A stretch of DNA of 39,746 nucleotides from an uncultured Clostridium sp. (GTDB taxonomy: Bacteria > Bacillota > Clostridia > Clostridiales > Clostridiaceae): positions 1-39,746 of the forward strand of contig URGW01000038.1 in the NCBI GenBank assembly GCA_900547475.1, written 5' to 3'. This document shows positions 8,209 to 16,763 of this stretch, one piece after another. The position numbers and the translations under genes are program-made. Positions within the stretch are counted from its first letter, which is position 1. Each line of letters opens with the position of its first letter. The notes below the pieces were generated by a model. That model searched no databases and was not told the origin of the DNA. It was given only the letters and a program-made list of their open reading frames with translations.

Positions 8209-9009
8209 TTACATATTCTTTGATTTCTCTGCACACTTTTCAACTGCACTTATAACTGTATTTCTAAATCCATTCTTTTCAAGGTCTATTACAGCTTCAA
8301 TAGTTGTTCCTCCCGGAGAACAAACTTCATCTTTTAATACACCTGGATGCTTTCCTGTTTCTAATGCTAATTTTGCTGAACCTAATATGCTTTGTTCTGC
8401 TAACTTATAAGCTTTAGCTCTAGGAATACCTAACTTAACACCTGCATCTGCCATTGCTTCTATAAACATAAATACATAGGCAGGAGATGAACCACATAAA
8501 GCTATAAATGCATGAAAGTCTTTTTCTTCAAGAATTTCACACTTTCCAAATAAATTATATAATTTCTTTACATATTCTAATTCATCTGAATTTATATTTT
8601 TATTTGGACAAACTGCTGACATACCTTCTCCAACTAATGCTGGTGTATTAGGCATTGTTCTAACAACCTTAATTTTTTTTCCAAACCCTTCTTCTATTTG
8701 TGCTATTGTAATTCCAGCGGCTATAGAAATAATAATAGTATCGTTATTAACTATATCTTTTATTTCTTCTATAACCTCTTTAAAGAAATATGGTTTAACA
8801 GCTAAAAATAAAACATTAGATTTTTTAGCTACTTCAGTATTAACTACTGTTGTTTGTACTCCAAACTCTTGATTTATTCTTTTAGCCGATTCTTCACTCT
8901 TTGTAGAAACTATTATATTATCATTATTTATATCATTAGATTTAACTAATGCCCCAAGCATAGCCTTTCCCATATTTCCACAACCTATAAAACCAATTTT
9001 TCTATTCAT
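8209..9009 (-). CDS. proC: Pyrroline-5-carboxylate reductase, 266 aa
   Basis: ProC reduces pyrroline-5-carboxylate to proline with NAD(P)H. It starts with a Rossmann fold (GFIGCGNMGKAML, residues 6-18). It has VRTMPNTPALVGEG in the middle and ends with the family blocks ALCGSSPAYVFMFIEA and DEVCSPGGTTIEAV. Length is normal (about 265-270). The frame runs 33 bases further upstream, but AAGGGG lies 6 bases before the ATG at 9009 and the motif spacing fits that start. A short repeat sequence and a palindrome lie upstream between it and dnaB. Confidence 0.96.
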   Translation of the reverse strand: MNRKIGFIGCGNMGKAMLGALVKSNDINNDNIIVSTKSEESAKRINQEFGVQTTVVNTEVAKKSNVLFLAVKPYFFKEVIEEIKDIVNNDTIIISIAAGITIAQIEEGFGKKIKVVRTMPNTPALVGEGMSAVCPNKNINSDELEYVKKLYNLFGKCEILEEKDFHAFIALCGSSPAYVFMFIEAMADAGVKLGIPRAKAYKLAEQSILGSAKLALETGKHPGVLKDEVCSPGGTTIEAVIDLEKNGFRNTVISAVEKCAEKSKNM

Positions 9010-9024
9010 ACAACACCCCTTATA

Positions 9025-9118
9025 TTTAGTGACAAGTGGCAAGTGATAAGTTATTTATAAAACTCCTGAAGGAGTTTTATAACTTTGATACTTATTACTT
9101 GAAATTTGTAACTTGCTA
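9025..9118. repeat. Imperfect palindromic repeat between proC and dnaB
   Basis: The core is a perfect 10-bp stem, ATAAAACTCC (9057-9066) and GGAGTTTTAT (9071-9080), with a TGAA loop. The outer arms carry related copies of CAAGTGGCAAGTGATAAG and an imperfect complement. The first 15 bases (9025-9039) are identical to 27362-27376 before mnmE. It may act as the dnaB terminator, although there is no clean T run. It could also be a copy of a small dispersed clostridial repeat. Confidence 0.6.
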
Positions 9119-9119
9119 A

Positions 9120-10457
9120 TTATTCTTTATGTACCAAATCTAAATCCGCAAACTTAGAGTGTGCTCCAATCCAAGCCATCTTAACTGTTCCAACTGGGCC
9201 ATTTCTTTGCTTAGCTATAATACATTCTCCTATACCTTTTTCTTCAGTTTCTTTGTTATAGTATTCATCTCTATATAAGAACATAACAACGTCAGCATCC
9301 TGCTCAATTGAGCCTGATTCTCTTAAGTCAGATAACATTGGTCTATGGTCAGCTCTTTGTTCAGGTGCACGAGACAACTGTGATAATGCAATTACTGGAC
9401 ATTCCATTTCTTTTGCTAAAGCCTTAATAGATCTTGATATTTCTGAGACTTCTTGTTGTCTATTATCACTACCAGCACTACCTGACATAAGCTGTAAGTA
9501 GTCAATAAGTATCATATCAATACCATGCTCCATTTTTATTTTTCTACACTTAGATCTCATATCCATAACACTAATACCAGCAGTGTCATCAATATATATT
9601 TTAGCCTTCGCTAAAGGACCTGTTGCCCTTGCAATTCTTTCCCAGTCATCATCTTCTAAATTACCTGTTCTCAGCTTTAACATATCAACATTAGCTTGTG
9701 AACATAAAAGCTTATACGCTAATTGTTCCTTAGACATTTCCAGGGAAAATATAACTACACTTTTACCTTCTTTTAAAGCTGCATTTTCTGCTATATTTAA
9801 TGAGAATGTTGTTTTTCCCATAGATGGTCTTGCAGCAATAAGTACCATATCCCCCTTTTGGAAACCAGATGTCTTAGCATCTAAATCCTTAATACCAGAT
9901 CCAACCCCAGTTATAGCTCCCCTATTATTAAATAATCTTTCGATTTCTAAAAAACCTCTTTCAAGTACATTAGAAAGTGGCTCATATTCTTTAGAATCCT
10001 TCTTTTCTGCTATATCAAAAACTTTCTTTTGAGCTAAATCTATTACCTTTTCAACATCTCCACCACTATTGTAACTTTCTTCAATAATGGATGTAGATGC
10101 TTTTATAAGCTTTCTTAAAGTAGATTTTTCTTCTACTATTTTTATATATGAACTTAAATTAGCTGTTGTAGGAACAGATGCACTTAACTCAGATATATAA
10201 GTAACACCACCAGCCTTATCTAACATATCAGTAGTCTTTAAATACTCTAATATAGTTACTAAGTCTACCGCCATATCCTTAGCATACATTTCTTTTACAG
10301 CTTTATATATAGCCTTATGCCCATCTCTATAAAAATCATCTTCATTAAGCTTTTCTAAAACTTGAGCAATGGCACTTTTATCTATTATCATTGCCCCTAT
10401 AACGGACTGCTCTGCTTCTATACTTTGTGGTAAACTTCTCATCATAGGTGCTTCCAT
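9120..10457 (-). CDS. dnaB: Replicative DNA helicase, 445 aa
   Basis: DnaB is the hexameric 5'-3' helicase at the fork. The N-terminal domain starts with the family hallmark LPQSIEAEQSVIGAMI. The RecA-like motor has Walker A (ARPSMGKTT, about 208-216), LIDYLQLM as Walker B and LSDLRESGSIEQDADVV near the end. Length is normal (about 440-455). The open frame begins at a TTG at 10475, but GGGAGGTGG lies between it and the ATG at 10457, which is therefore the start. It lies downstream of the lonC terminator, so it is probably its own unit. Confidence 0.97.
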   Translation of the reverse strand: MEAPMMRSLPQSIEAEQSVIGAMIIDKSAIAQVLEKLNEDDFYRDGHKAIYKAVKEMYAKDMAVDLVTILEYLKTTDMLDKAGGVTYISELSASVPTTANLSSYIKIVEEKSTLRKLIKASTSIIEESYNSGGDVEKVIDLAQKKVFDIAEKKDSKEYEPLSNVLERGFLEIERLFNNRGAITGVGSGIKDLDAKTSGFQKGDMVLIAARPSMGKTTFSLNIAENAALKEGKSVVIFSLEMSKEQLAYKLLCSQANVDMLKLRTGNLEDDDWERIARATGPLAKAKIYIDDTAGISVMDMRSKCRKIKMEHGIDMILIDYLQLMSGSAGSDNRQQEVSEISRSIKALAKEMECPVIALSQLSRAPEQRADHRPMLSDLRESGSIEQDADVVMFLYRDEYYNKETEEKGIGECIIAKQRNGPVGTVKMAWIGAHSKFADLDLVHKE

Positions 10458-10576
10458 AAATAATCCACCTCCCAATTTTTTATTATAATTTCTGATTCTT
10501 TTTCTATATATAACTTATTATATCAAAATGCCCTCAATTTACTATGTTATTTGTATAATAAATTTATTTCTTCACA

Positions 10577-10609
10577 TAATAAAATTAAGCTTCCTATAAA
10601 GGAAGCTTA
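10577..10609 (-). terminator. Terminator of lonC
   Basis: On the minus strand TAAGCTTCC and GGAAGCTTA form a perfect 9-bp stem with a 6-base loop, followed by ATTTTATT, directly after the lonC stop. Confidence 0.8.
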
Positions 10610-10616
10610 ATCTACA

Positions 10617-12515
10617 TTACTTCTCAAATACTATCTCCATTAGTTCCTCTATGTGACTTATAGATTTAACTTCAATATCTTCAAGTCCTAGAGGAACTTC
10701 TTTTTCATTATCTTTAGGGACAGCAACAAGTTTAATTCCTTTTCTTCTAGCCCCGTATATCTTTTCAAATATACCTCCAACTGGCTTAACATTTCCTCTT
10801 AAAGAAATTTCACCTGTGATAGCAACGTCTTGACGAATTGGTCTTTCTGTAAGAGCACTTATTATACAAACTGTAATAGCAGCTCCAGCTGATGGTCCAT
10901 CAATTTGACCACCACCAATTACATTAACATGGACATCATAATCCTTTATATCCTTATCTGTAATCTTTCTAATTACAGATGCTGCATTAAATACAGAATC
11001 TTTTGCCATAGAACCTGCAGTATCATTAAACTTAATTGTTCCATGACCTTTTTTCTTAGCTGGGAATACTGTTGATTCTATTTCTATTGTAGAACCTAAG
11101 AATCCACTTACTCCTAATCCATATACATGACCAACCTCATATTTATCTAAATTATCTAATCTTTCAAATGGCGCATATCTTCCTATTGAAATAACTTCCT
11201 CAACATCTTTTAAAGTTATCTTATTACTTGCTTCATCACCACTAGTATTAAATAATGAATATCCATATGCATCAGATAATATATTTACAGCCTTTCTACC
11301 TTCAATTGTATATTGGCTTATTAGCTTTCCAACGCCATCTTCTAATTCTACATTTAACTTTTCAGATGCATTATCAACTATTCCTTCTATATCCCTTGAA
11401 GATAATGGTTCAAAATATACCTCTGTACATCTAGATCTTAATGCTGGATTTATCTGTCTTGGATCTTTAGTAGTTGCACCTATTAAAACAAAATCAGCCG
11501 GTGCTCCCTTTTCAAATAAATATCTTATATATTCAGGGATATTTTCATCATCTGGATCATAATAAGAAGATGAAAATTCTACTCTCTTATCTTCTAAAAC
11601 CTTTAGTAATTTATTCTGAAGTATATCATCTAATTCACCAATTTCATCGATAAATAATACTCCTCCATGAGCTTCAGTAACTAATCCTGTTTTTGGCTCT
11701 GGAACACCTACTTCAGCTAAATCTCTCTTACTTCCTTGATATATAGGATCATGTACTGATCCTAATAAAGGATTTGTTATTTCTCTTGGATCCCATCTTA
11801 ATGTAGTTCCATCAACCTCAACAAACTTTGAATCATCATCGAAAGGTGTGAATCTTAGTTTTTTAGCAGCCTCTAATGCAAGTCTTGCTGCTGAAGTTTT
11901 CCCTACTCCTGGTGGCCCATAAAGAATTATATGTTGAGGATAAGGTGAAGACATTTTTGATATTAATGATCTTACTGCTCTCTCTTGACCAACTATTTCA
12001 TCAAAATTTTCAGGTCTTAAAAGTGACATAACATTTTTATTAATATGCTTTGCATCTAACTTTTCTAGCCTTTCTAACTTTGCTGTAGTCTTTGTATTTT
12101 CTTTTCCTTTTTGCTTTTTAATTATAGACAATTTAAGCTCATCCATAAACTTATCTTGCCTTTCAACTAAAGCCTTTTCTACTTCTGATTCTATTTTATT
12201 TTGAACATATTTTTTAGCTATATTTTCTGATATCCAATAGATAACATCCTCTAATACTTCTTGAGATGTCTCATCTGTTGGAACAACTTTTGCTCCATTC
12301 CCATCAGATGCTATAACATTTAATGCATATATTCTTTCATTTATATCTGTTGAGTTAACATATTTTTGTAGCTTAAATCTTACTGTTCTAGCTCTAATTG
12401 CACCTTCATCTAAAACATTTTTAAGAACATCAAATAATACATTAACTTTTGCTTCTATTGGTAAATCACTTTTTAAAAGTCCTTCTAAGTTAACCCCTTC
12501 ATTATATAAATTCAA
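10617..12515 (-). CDS. lonC: Lon-family ATP-dependent protease LonC, 632 aa
   Basis: This membrane-free Lon-like protease of the spore-former LonC/LonB type lacks the classical Lon N-terminal substrate domain. Residues 1-160 are a charged helical region. The AAA+ domain has Walker A GPPGVGKT (200-207) and Walker B GVLFIDE (285-291). The C-terminal Lon protease domain has the catalytic Ser542 (GPSAGAA) and Lys585 (VGGIFEKIYG), so it looks active. It starts 12 bases after rplI with the ribosome site TAAGGAGGA. The rplI-lonC-dnaB order is common in clostridia. A role in sporulation is suggested by the family name only. Confidence 0.93.
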   Translation of the reverse strand: MNLYNEGVNLEGLLKSDLPIEAKVNVLFDVLKNVLDEGAIRARTVRFKLQKYVNSTDINERIYALNVIASDGNGAKVVPTDETSQEVLEDVIYWISENIAKKYVQNKIESEVEKALVERQDKFMDELKLSIIKKQKGKENTKTTAKLERLEKLDAKHINKNVMSLLRPENFDEIVGQERAVRSLISKMSSPYPQHIILYGPPGVGKTSAARLALEAAKKLRFTPFDDDSKFVEVDGTTLRWDPREITNPLLGSVHDPIYQGSKRDLAEVGVPEPKTGLVTEAHGGVLFIDEIGELDDILQNKLLKVLEDKRVEFSSSYYDPDDENIPEYIRYLFEKGAPADFVLIGATTKDPRQINPALRSRCTEVYFEPLSSRDIEGIVDNASEKLNVELEDGVGKLISQYTIEGRKAVNILSDAYGYSLFNTSGDEASNKITLKDVEEVISIGRYAPFERLDNLDKYEVGHVYGLGVSGFLGSTIEIESTVFPAKKKGHGTIKFNDTAGSMAKDSVFNAASVIRKITDKDIKDYDVHVNVIGGGQIDGPSAGAAITVCIISALTERPIRQDVAITGEISLRGNVKPVGGIFEKIYGARRKGIKLVAVPKDNEKEVPLGLEDIEVKSISHIEELMEIVFEK

Positions 12516-12527
12516 TGTTAATCCTCC

Positions 12528-12974
12528 TTATTGCTTAGGAACAATAATAACTTTCATCTTTGTAGATACTTCTGGATATAATTTTACTTCTACTTCATAT
12601 TCTCCAGCAACCTTTATAGTATTTACAACAATTTTCTTTTTATCTATTGATAAGTTAAATTTATTGTTTATTACTTCAGCTACATCTTTATTAGTTATTG
12701 CTCCAAATAATCTTCCGTTATCTCCTGCCTTAGCATCTATAGTAACTTCCTTACCTTTTAATTCAGCAGCTAACTTTTGTGCTTCTTCTAATTCAGCAAG
12801 CTTCTTTTTTCTTTCATTTTCTTTTTTTGCATTAACAATATGTAATGCATTAGCTGTTGCTTCTTCTGCTAATTTCCTAGGAAATAAATAGTTTCTTGCA
12901 TATCCATCTGATGCCTCTATAACATCACCTTTTTTACCCATTTTTTTTACGTCTTGTAATAAAATTACCTTCAT
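12528..12974 (-). CDS. rplI: Ribosomal protein L9, 148 aa
   Basis: L9 of the large subunit binds 23S rRNA domain V. It has the N-terminal signature MKVILLQDVKKMGKKGDVIEASDGYARNYL... with the conserved glycines and the YARNYLFPRKLA block. A long charged connecting helix (KKENERKKKLAELEEAQKLA) and the C-terminal domain follow. The frame extends 9 bases upstream, but AAAGGATAGGTG fits the ATG at 12974 and the universal MKVILL start. It lies between gdpP (24-base gap) and lonC (12 bases), as in many Firmicutes. Confidence 0.97.
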   Translation of the reverse strand: MKVILLQDVKKMGKKGDVIEASDGYARNYLFPRKLAEEATANALHIVNAKKENERKKKLAELEEAQKLAAELKGKEVTIDAKAGDNGRLFGAITNKDVAEVINNKFNLSIDKKKIVVNTIKVAGEYEVEVKLYPEVSTKMKVIIVPKQ

Positions 12975-12998
12975 ATTATACACCTATCCTTTAAAGTT

Positions 12999-14951
12999 TT
13001 ATTCTTTTAAATCCAAATGTTTCTTTATTGCTTCTTTTAGAATATATACAACTTCATCCATTGTTCCATTTACTTTTGCCCCAGCCATATTCATATGACC
13101 ACCACCACCAAGCTCTTCTAGTATAACTTGAACATTTACTTCGCCTGTTGATCTACCACTTATAGTAATGGCATTATTTATTTCACATAAAACAAAGCAT
13201 ACATCAATTCCTGATATGCCTAGTAGCTCATCCGCTGCTCGTGCAACAATTACGGTATTATTTACTTCACTAGGACAAATAGCTATAGCTAAATTATCAT
13301 GAACTTCAGCACTTTTAATAGTATCTGAAATTAACAAATAGTCTTCTAAGCTATCAGTAAACATCTTTTTAACTTCTATAGTATCTGCACCTAGAGATCT
13401 TAAAAAGGCTGCAGCATCAAAAGTTCTTACTCCTGACTTAAATTGGAATCCCTTAGTATCCATAAAAATTCCACCTAAAAGTCCTTCTGCCTCAACCTTT
13501 GAAATCCTTGGCTTCTGCAACATATATTGTATTAATTCAGTTACCATTTCTGATGTAGAAGATGCGTAAACTTCTATATAGTTTAGTAATGCCCCATCTA
13601 TTATATCAGGGCTTCTTCTATGATGATCTATAATTATCTTTCTATTGATTTTTTCAACTATACTTAAATTATTCACATATCCCTTGTTATGGACATCTAC
13701 TATTATTAATAATGTTTTATCATTAATTGCCTTTTCAGCATCACTACTAGAAATTAATAAATTATCATATTTACTGTCGTTCTTAAGCTTATTCATATAA
13801 TAATCAATGGCATTATTATCATTATCAATTATTATATTACAACTTTTACCTAATTGTCTTATGGCTGACCATAATCCAACTGCTGCTCCAAAAGAATCCA
13901 TATCCGGATTTTTATGACCCATAATAAGTATATTACTACTTTCAAAAATCAACTCTCTTAATGCTTGTGAAATTACTCTTGCTCTAACTCTAGTTCTCTT
14001 TTCAAGCTCACGGGTATTTCCACCAAAGAAGCTTATCTTTTCATTATTTTTAATAACTACTTGATCTCCACCTCTACCTAATGCTAGCTCTCTAGCAGTC
14101 ATTGCATTATTATAGTTCTCTTGTGAATTATCTCCACCTCTACCTATTCCTATACTTAAAGTAACTTCTAACTTATTACCTCTATCAATATTAGAGATTT
14201 CATCTAATATGCTAAATTTACAATTAATTTCATCATTAATATATTTATCTTGTACTGATAAACAATATTTATTATATTCATATTTAATAATCATAGCTTT
14301 TAACTTTTTACCATATGAATTTATTGTTTTTTCTACTTCTGCAGCTAACATAGGTCTATTTGCTTCATCAGTTCCTTCTAATGCCTCTGATAAATTATCT
14401 ACTTCTATTAACATTATACTTTCTCTAATTGAATACAAATCTCTTAAATTGCTTACCTCATTAAAATATACTATATATTTTTGTTTTATATATGGACTAT
14501 TTTCATCACTTATATTAGTTGCATATATACTATAAAAAGAATCTTTTATCTTTACCCTTTGTCTTAAATCTTTATCACACTTTAATAACTTTTGCAAATC
14601 AAGATTTCTACCTATACTAAGTATATTTTGCTCCTTTAAGTCTAGTAAATTTAATTCTTCTTTTAATCTCTTATTAGCCCAAAGTATATTACCTTCATTA
14701 TCAATTAAAGCTAATGGATATAACATATTCGAAATATTGTCATTTATATTTGCTTTAATTTTTGTAGTTAAAGTATCAACTTTTTCATTGTATAGTTGTC
14801 TATCAATATCTGAATATGCATTCCATACTACATATATTATCAAAATTGCACTTGCTAAATAAAACTCCCTTATATAATAAAGAATTATTGCTAAAATAGT
14901 AATTGCAATTGATATTAATAACTTCCTATACTTTTTGAGCTTTTTTTTCAT
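12999..14951 (-). CDS. gdpP: c-di-AMP phosphodiesterase GdpP (YybT), 650 aa
   Basis: This membrane-bound enzyme degrades cyclic-di-AMP. Two N-terminal membrane spans (about 10-26 and 30-44) are followed by a PAS-like domain (about 75-165) and a degenerate GGDEF domain (about 175-300). The DHH domain has HKNPDMD at 346-352 and IIIDHHRR at 440-446. A DHHA1 domain follows with GGGGHMNMAGA near residue 620. The metal-binding motifs are intact, so activity is expected. Position 353-354 is Ser-Phe where many homologues have Ala-Ile. It lies between the MazG-like gene and rplI with short gaps and is likely cotranscribed from 15329-15357. Confidence 0.95.
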   Translation of the reverse strand: MKKKLKKYRKLLISIAITILAIILYYIREFYLASAILIIYVVWNAYSDIDRQLYNEKVDTLTTKIKANINDNISNMLYPLALIDNEGNILWANKRLKEELNLLDLKEQNILSIGRNLDLQKLLKCDKDLRQRVKIKDSFYSIYATNISDENSPYIKQKYIVYFNEVSNLRDLYSIRESIMLIEVDNLSEALEGTDEANRPMLAAEVEKTINSYGKKLKAMIIKYEYNKYCLSVQDKYINDEINCKFSILDEISNIDRGNKLEVTLSIGIGRGGDNSQENYNNAMTARELALGRGGDQVVIKNNEKISFFGGNTRELEKRTRVRARVISQALRELIFESSNILIMGHKNPDMDSFGAAVGLWSAIRQLGKSCNIIIDNDNNAIDYYMNKLKNDSKYDNLLISSSDAEKAINDKTLLIIVDVHNKGYVNNLSIVEKINRKIIIDHHRRSPDIIDGALLNYIEVYASSTSEMVTELIQYMLQKPRISKVEAEGLLGGIFMDTKGFQFKSGVRTFDAAAFLRSLGADTIEVKKMFTDSLEDYLLISDTIKSAEVHDNLAIAICPSEVNNTVIVARAADELLGISGIDVCFVLCEINNAITISGRSTGEVNVQVILEELGGGGHMNMAGAKVNGTMDEVVYILKEAIKKHLDLKE

Positions 14952-14972
14952 AAAAGCCTCCTAAATTTTATA

Positions 14973-15293
14973 TTAATAACGTCCCCTGATATGATTTTGA
15001 AGTTTAGTTAAACTCTTACCTTCCTTTTCATATTCATGTTCTTCAGCTATTCCTAATTTTAATTTTTTTCTCATTTCATCATCTACTTCATTACAGCTAT
15101 ATCCCAGCTTCTGTGCTAATACATATAAGATTAAAATCGCTCCAGCTATACAGTTTAATATAGAATCCTTAGCTACATTAGTTCCCCTTGTTAAAAGTGA
15201 GAAAAACTCACCTATAATACATAACAAGCTAGCTTTGAGCTCTTCTATAATTTTAATATTAGCCATAATATTTAGCTCTTCTTTTTTTTTCAC
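14973..15293 (-). CDS. MazG-like family protein, 106 aa
   Basis: This small helical protein matches the clostridial MazG-like family (PF12643-type) found beside gdpP. The core is IKIIEELKASLLCIIGEFFSLLTRG...ILNCIAGAILILYVLAQKLGYSCNEVDDEMRKKLKLG. The full ExxE/ExxD metal motif of true MazG pyrophosphatases is not evident, so nucleotide hydrolysis is uncertain. The frame starts with TTG at 15314, but AGAGGTGA lies 8 bases before the GTG at 15293, which is chosen. An ATG at 15266 is an alternative with a weaker site. It is the first gene of the gdpP-rplI-lonC unit. Confidence 0.75.
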   Translation of the reverse strand: MKKKEELNIMANIKIIEELKASLLCIIGEFFSLLTRGTNVAKDSILNCIAGAILILYVLAQKLGYSCNEVDDEMRKKLKLGIAEEHEYEKEGKSLTKLQNHIRGRY

Positions 15294-15328
15294 TAAATTC
15301 TCACCTCTATTCAATACCTTGTATCTTT

Positions 15329-15357
15329 ATTTTAATTATTTTTCTTTATTAATGCAA
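15329..15357 (-). promoter_or_regulatory. Promoter of the mazG-like/gdpP/rplI/lonC operon
   Basis: On the minus strand TTGCAT (15352-15357), 17 bases and TAAAAT (15329-15334) lie about 35 bases before the GTG start. No terminator is seen before lonC ends, so all four genes may share it. Confidence 0.6.
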
Positions 15358-15399
15358 CTAAATAGGGGTTGAATTACAAATTATGTAATTGTTTTTAAA

Positions 15400-15432
15400 T
15401 ATAAAAATAAAAGCCCCTGAAAATCAGGGGCT
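15400..15432 (-). terminator. Terminator of the rpsF-ssb-rpsR operon
   Basis: On the minus strand AGCCCCTGA and TCAGGGGCT form a perfect 9-bp GC-rich stem with a 3-base loop, then TTTTATTTTTAT, 13 bases past the rpsR stop. Confidence 0.93.
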
Positions 15433-15445
15433 AATAAACTTATTA

Positions 15446-15688
15446 CTATTCAGTTGTGAATGGTAATAAAGCTATGTTTCTTGATCTCTTGATAGCATCT
15501 GTTAATTGTCTTTGATGCTTAGCGCAAGTACCAGAAATTCTTCTTGGAAGAATCTTACCTCTTTCTGTAACAAACTTTCTTAGCTTGTTGATATCTTTGT
15601 AATCTATTGATTCAGCTTTATCTACACAGAAAGCACATACTTTTCTCTTAGATCTTCTCATTTTTCCAGATCTTTTCATTTCTCTCAT
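15446..15688 (-). CDS. rpsR: Ribosomal protein S18, 80 aa
   Basis: S18 pairs with S6 on the platform of the small subunit. The sequence has the basic N-terminus, KVCAFCVDKAESIDYKDINKL with the Cys-x-x-Cys of the zinc-containing form, and the conserved LPRRISGTCAKHQRQL. The ATG at 15688 follows AAGGAGGG. It is last in the rpsF-ssb-rpsR operon and, with S6, is the expected ligand of the leader at 16474-16499. Confidence 0.97.
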   Translation of the reverse strand: MREMKRSGKMRRSKRKVCAFCVDKAESIDYKDINKLRKFVTERGKILPRRISGTCAKHQRQLTDAIKRSRNIALLPFTTE

Positions 15689-15721
15689 GATGTTCCCTCC
15701 TTATAAAATAATTAGACTTTT

Positions 15722-16153
15722 TTAAAATGGCATATCACCATCATCTACTGGAGTCATATCTCCAAATCCCATATCAGGACCTTCTGTTGGAGCACCCCAT
15801 GTGTTATCAGAATTTCTTGAGTATGAATTATTATTACCTTCACCAGAACCAGAACCTATGAACTCGAAACTTTCTACAGCTACATCAGTAGTGTATCTTT
15901 TAGTTCCATCTTGAGCATCATAACTACCTGTTCTTATGCTTCCAGTAACAGCAATTTGTCTACCCTTTGTAAGATATTGTGTAATTGTTTCTCCAGTTTT
16001 TCCAAATGCTACACAATTTATAAAATCTGTTTCATCTTTTTTAAATTGTCTATTTATAGCAACAGTAAATCTACAAACTGCAGTACCGCTACCTGCTGCA
16101 TATCTTAATTCTGGATCTTTAGTAAGTCTACCAATAAGTATAACTTTATTCAT
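15722..16153 (-). CDS. ssb: Single-stranded DNA-binding protein, 143 aa
   Basis: The OB-fold domain (residues 1-105) begins MNKVILIGRLTKDPELRYA and includes FINCVAFGKTGE. A Gly/Ser/Asn-rich linker follows, then the acidic tip DDGDMPF that recruits replication and repair proteins. Length is short-normal for clostridia. It lies between rpsF (13 bases) and rpsR (33 bases), the classical Firmicute order. Confidence 0.97.
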   Translation of the reverse strand: MNKVILIGRLTKDPELRYAAGSGTAVCRFTVAINRQFKKDETDFINCVAFGKTGETITQYLTKGRQIAVTGSIRTGSYDAQDGTKRYTTDVAVESFEFIGSGSGEGNNNSYSRNSDNTWGAPTEGPDMGFGDMTPVDDGDMPF

Positions 16154-16166
16154 TTCAATACACCTC

Positions 16167-16454
16167 TTACGCTTCGTTTTTAACGATTATGTGTCTTATA
16201 ACACCATCAGTAATTCTGAAAACTCTGTCTAACTCTTTTGGTAATTCAGGATTAGCTTCGAAGTTAATTAAAGTATAGTAACCTTCGTTAACTTTGTTTA
16301 TTTCGTAAGCAAGCTTTCTCTTACCCCAGAAATCAACATTTTCAACTTTTCCTCCACCGTTTTCTATAACACCTTGGAATTTTTCGATTCCAGCCTTAAC
16401 AGCCTCTTCATCTAATGATGGGTGTAATATAAATATAGTTTCGTACTTTCTCAT
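16167..16454 (-). CDS. rpsF: Ribosomal protein S6, 95 aa
   Basis: S6 has the family start MRKYETIFILHPSLDEE and the central GGKVENVDFWGKRKLAYEINK. The frame runs to 16463. Two tandem ATGs (16457 and 16454) follow AAGGAGG at 5 and 8 bases. The second gives the usual MRKYE terminus and the better spacing, and the first is nearly as likely. It is first in the rpsF-ssb-rpsR operon with the promoter at 16515-16543 and an S6:S18-type leader. Confidence 0.96.
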   Translation of the reverse strand: MRKYETIFILHPSLDEEAVKAGIEKFQGVIENGGGKVENVDFWGKRKLAYEINKVNEGYYTLINFEANPELPKELDRVFRITDGVIRHIIVKNEA

Positions 16455-16473
16455 CATTTTCACCTCCTTTGGA

Positions 16474-16499
16474 CTAACGGCTACATTTTACTGTAGCAG
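16474..16499 (-). promoter_or_regulatory. rpsF leader, candidate S6:S18-binding RNA motif
   Basis: On the minus strand CTG-CTACA, a 6-base GTAAAA loop, then TGTAG-CCGT-TAG form two short helices separated by a 3' bulge containing CCG. That arrangement is the hallmark of the rpsF leader bound by the S6:S18 complex, which mimics the 16S rRNA site. It lies 20 bases before the rpsF start and just after the predicted transcription start, so it is well placed for feedback control of the operon. The fold was drawn by hand. Confidence 0.7.
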
Positions 16500-16514
16500 G
16501 GATTACAATTTAAG

Positions 16515-16543
16515 ATTTTATCACTTTATTTTACTATTTTCAA
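16515..16543 (-). promoter_or_regulatory. Promoter of rpsF-ssb-rpsR
   Basis: On the minus strand TTGAAA (16538-16543), 17 bases and TAAAAT (16515-16520) place the transcript start near 16508, just ahead of the S6:S18 motif. Confidence 0.7.
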
Positions 16544-16554
16544 GTATTTTTATT

Positions 16555-16746
16555 TCAATTATTAGATTTAACAACCTTTTTTGCATCTTTTTGGAACTTT
16601 AAACGTGGTATCATAACAATTCTACCACACCCAATACACTTTATTTTAATATCAGCCCCTAATCTTATTACTTCAAACTCTTTGCTACCACAAGGATGTT
16701 GTTTTTTCATTTCAACAATATCACCTAAATCAAATGTTTCAATCAT
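16555..16746 (-). CDS. DUF951 domain protein, 63 aa
   Basis: This small protein has the DUF951 pattern FDLGDIVEMKKQHPCGSKEFEVIRLGADIKIKCIGCGRIVMIPR, with Cys at about 19, 37 and 40. A zinc-ribbon-like or RNA-binding role is possible but unproven. It follows the MscS gene by 17 bases with TAGGAGGAG as ribosome site, so it is translated from the same transcript. No terminator was recognised after it before the rpsF promoter. Confidence 0.92.
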   Translation of the reverse strand: MIETFDLGDIVEMKKQHPCGSKEFEVIRLGADIKIKCIGCGRIVMIPRLKFQKDAKKVVKSNN

Positions 16747-16763
16747 ATTTCTCCTCCTAAATA

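Noticed and set aside
9583..10032. Open frame of 149 codons on the plus strand.
   Set aside because: It lies wholly inside dnaB on the other strand, with no start signals.
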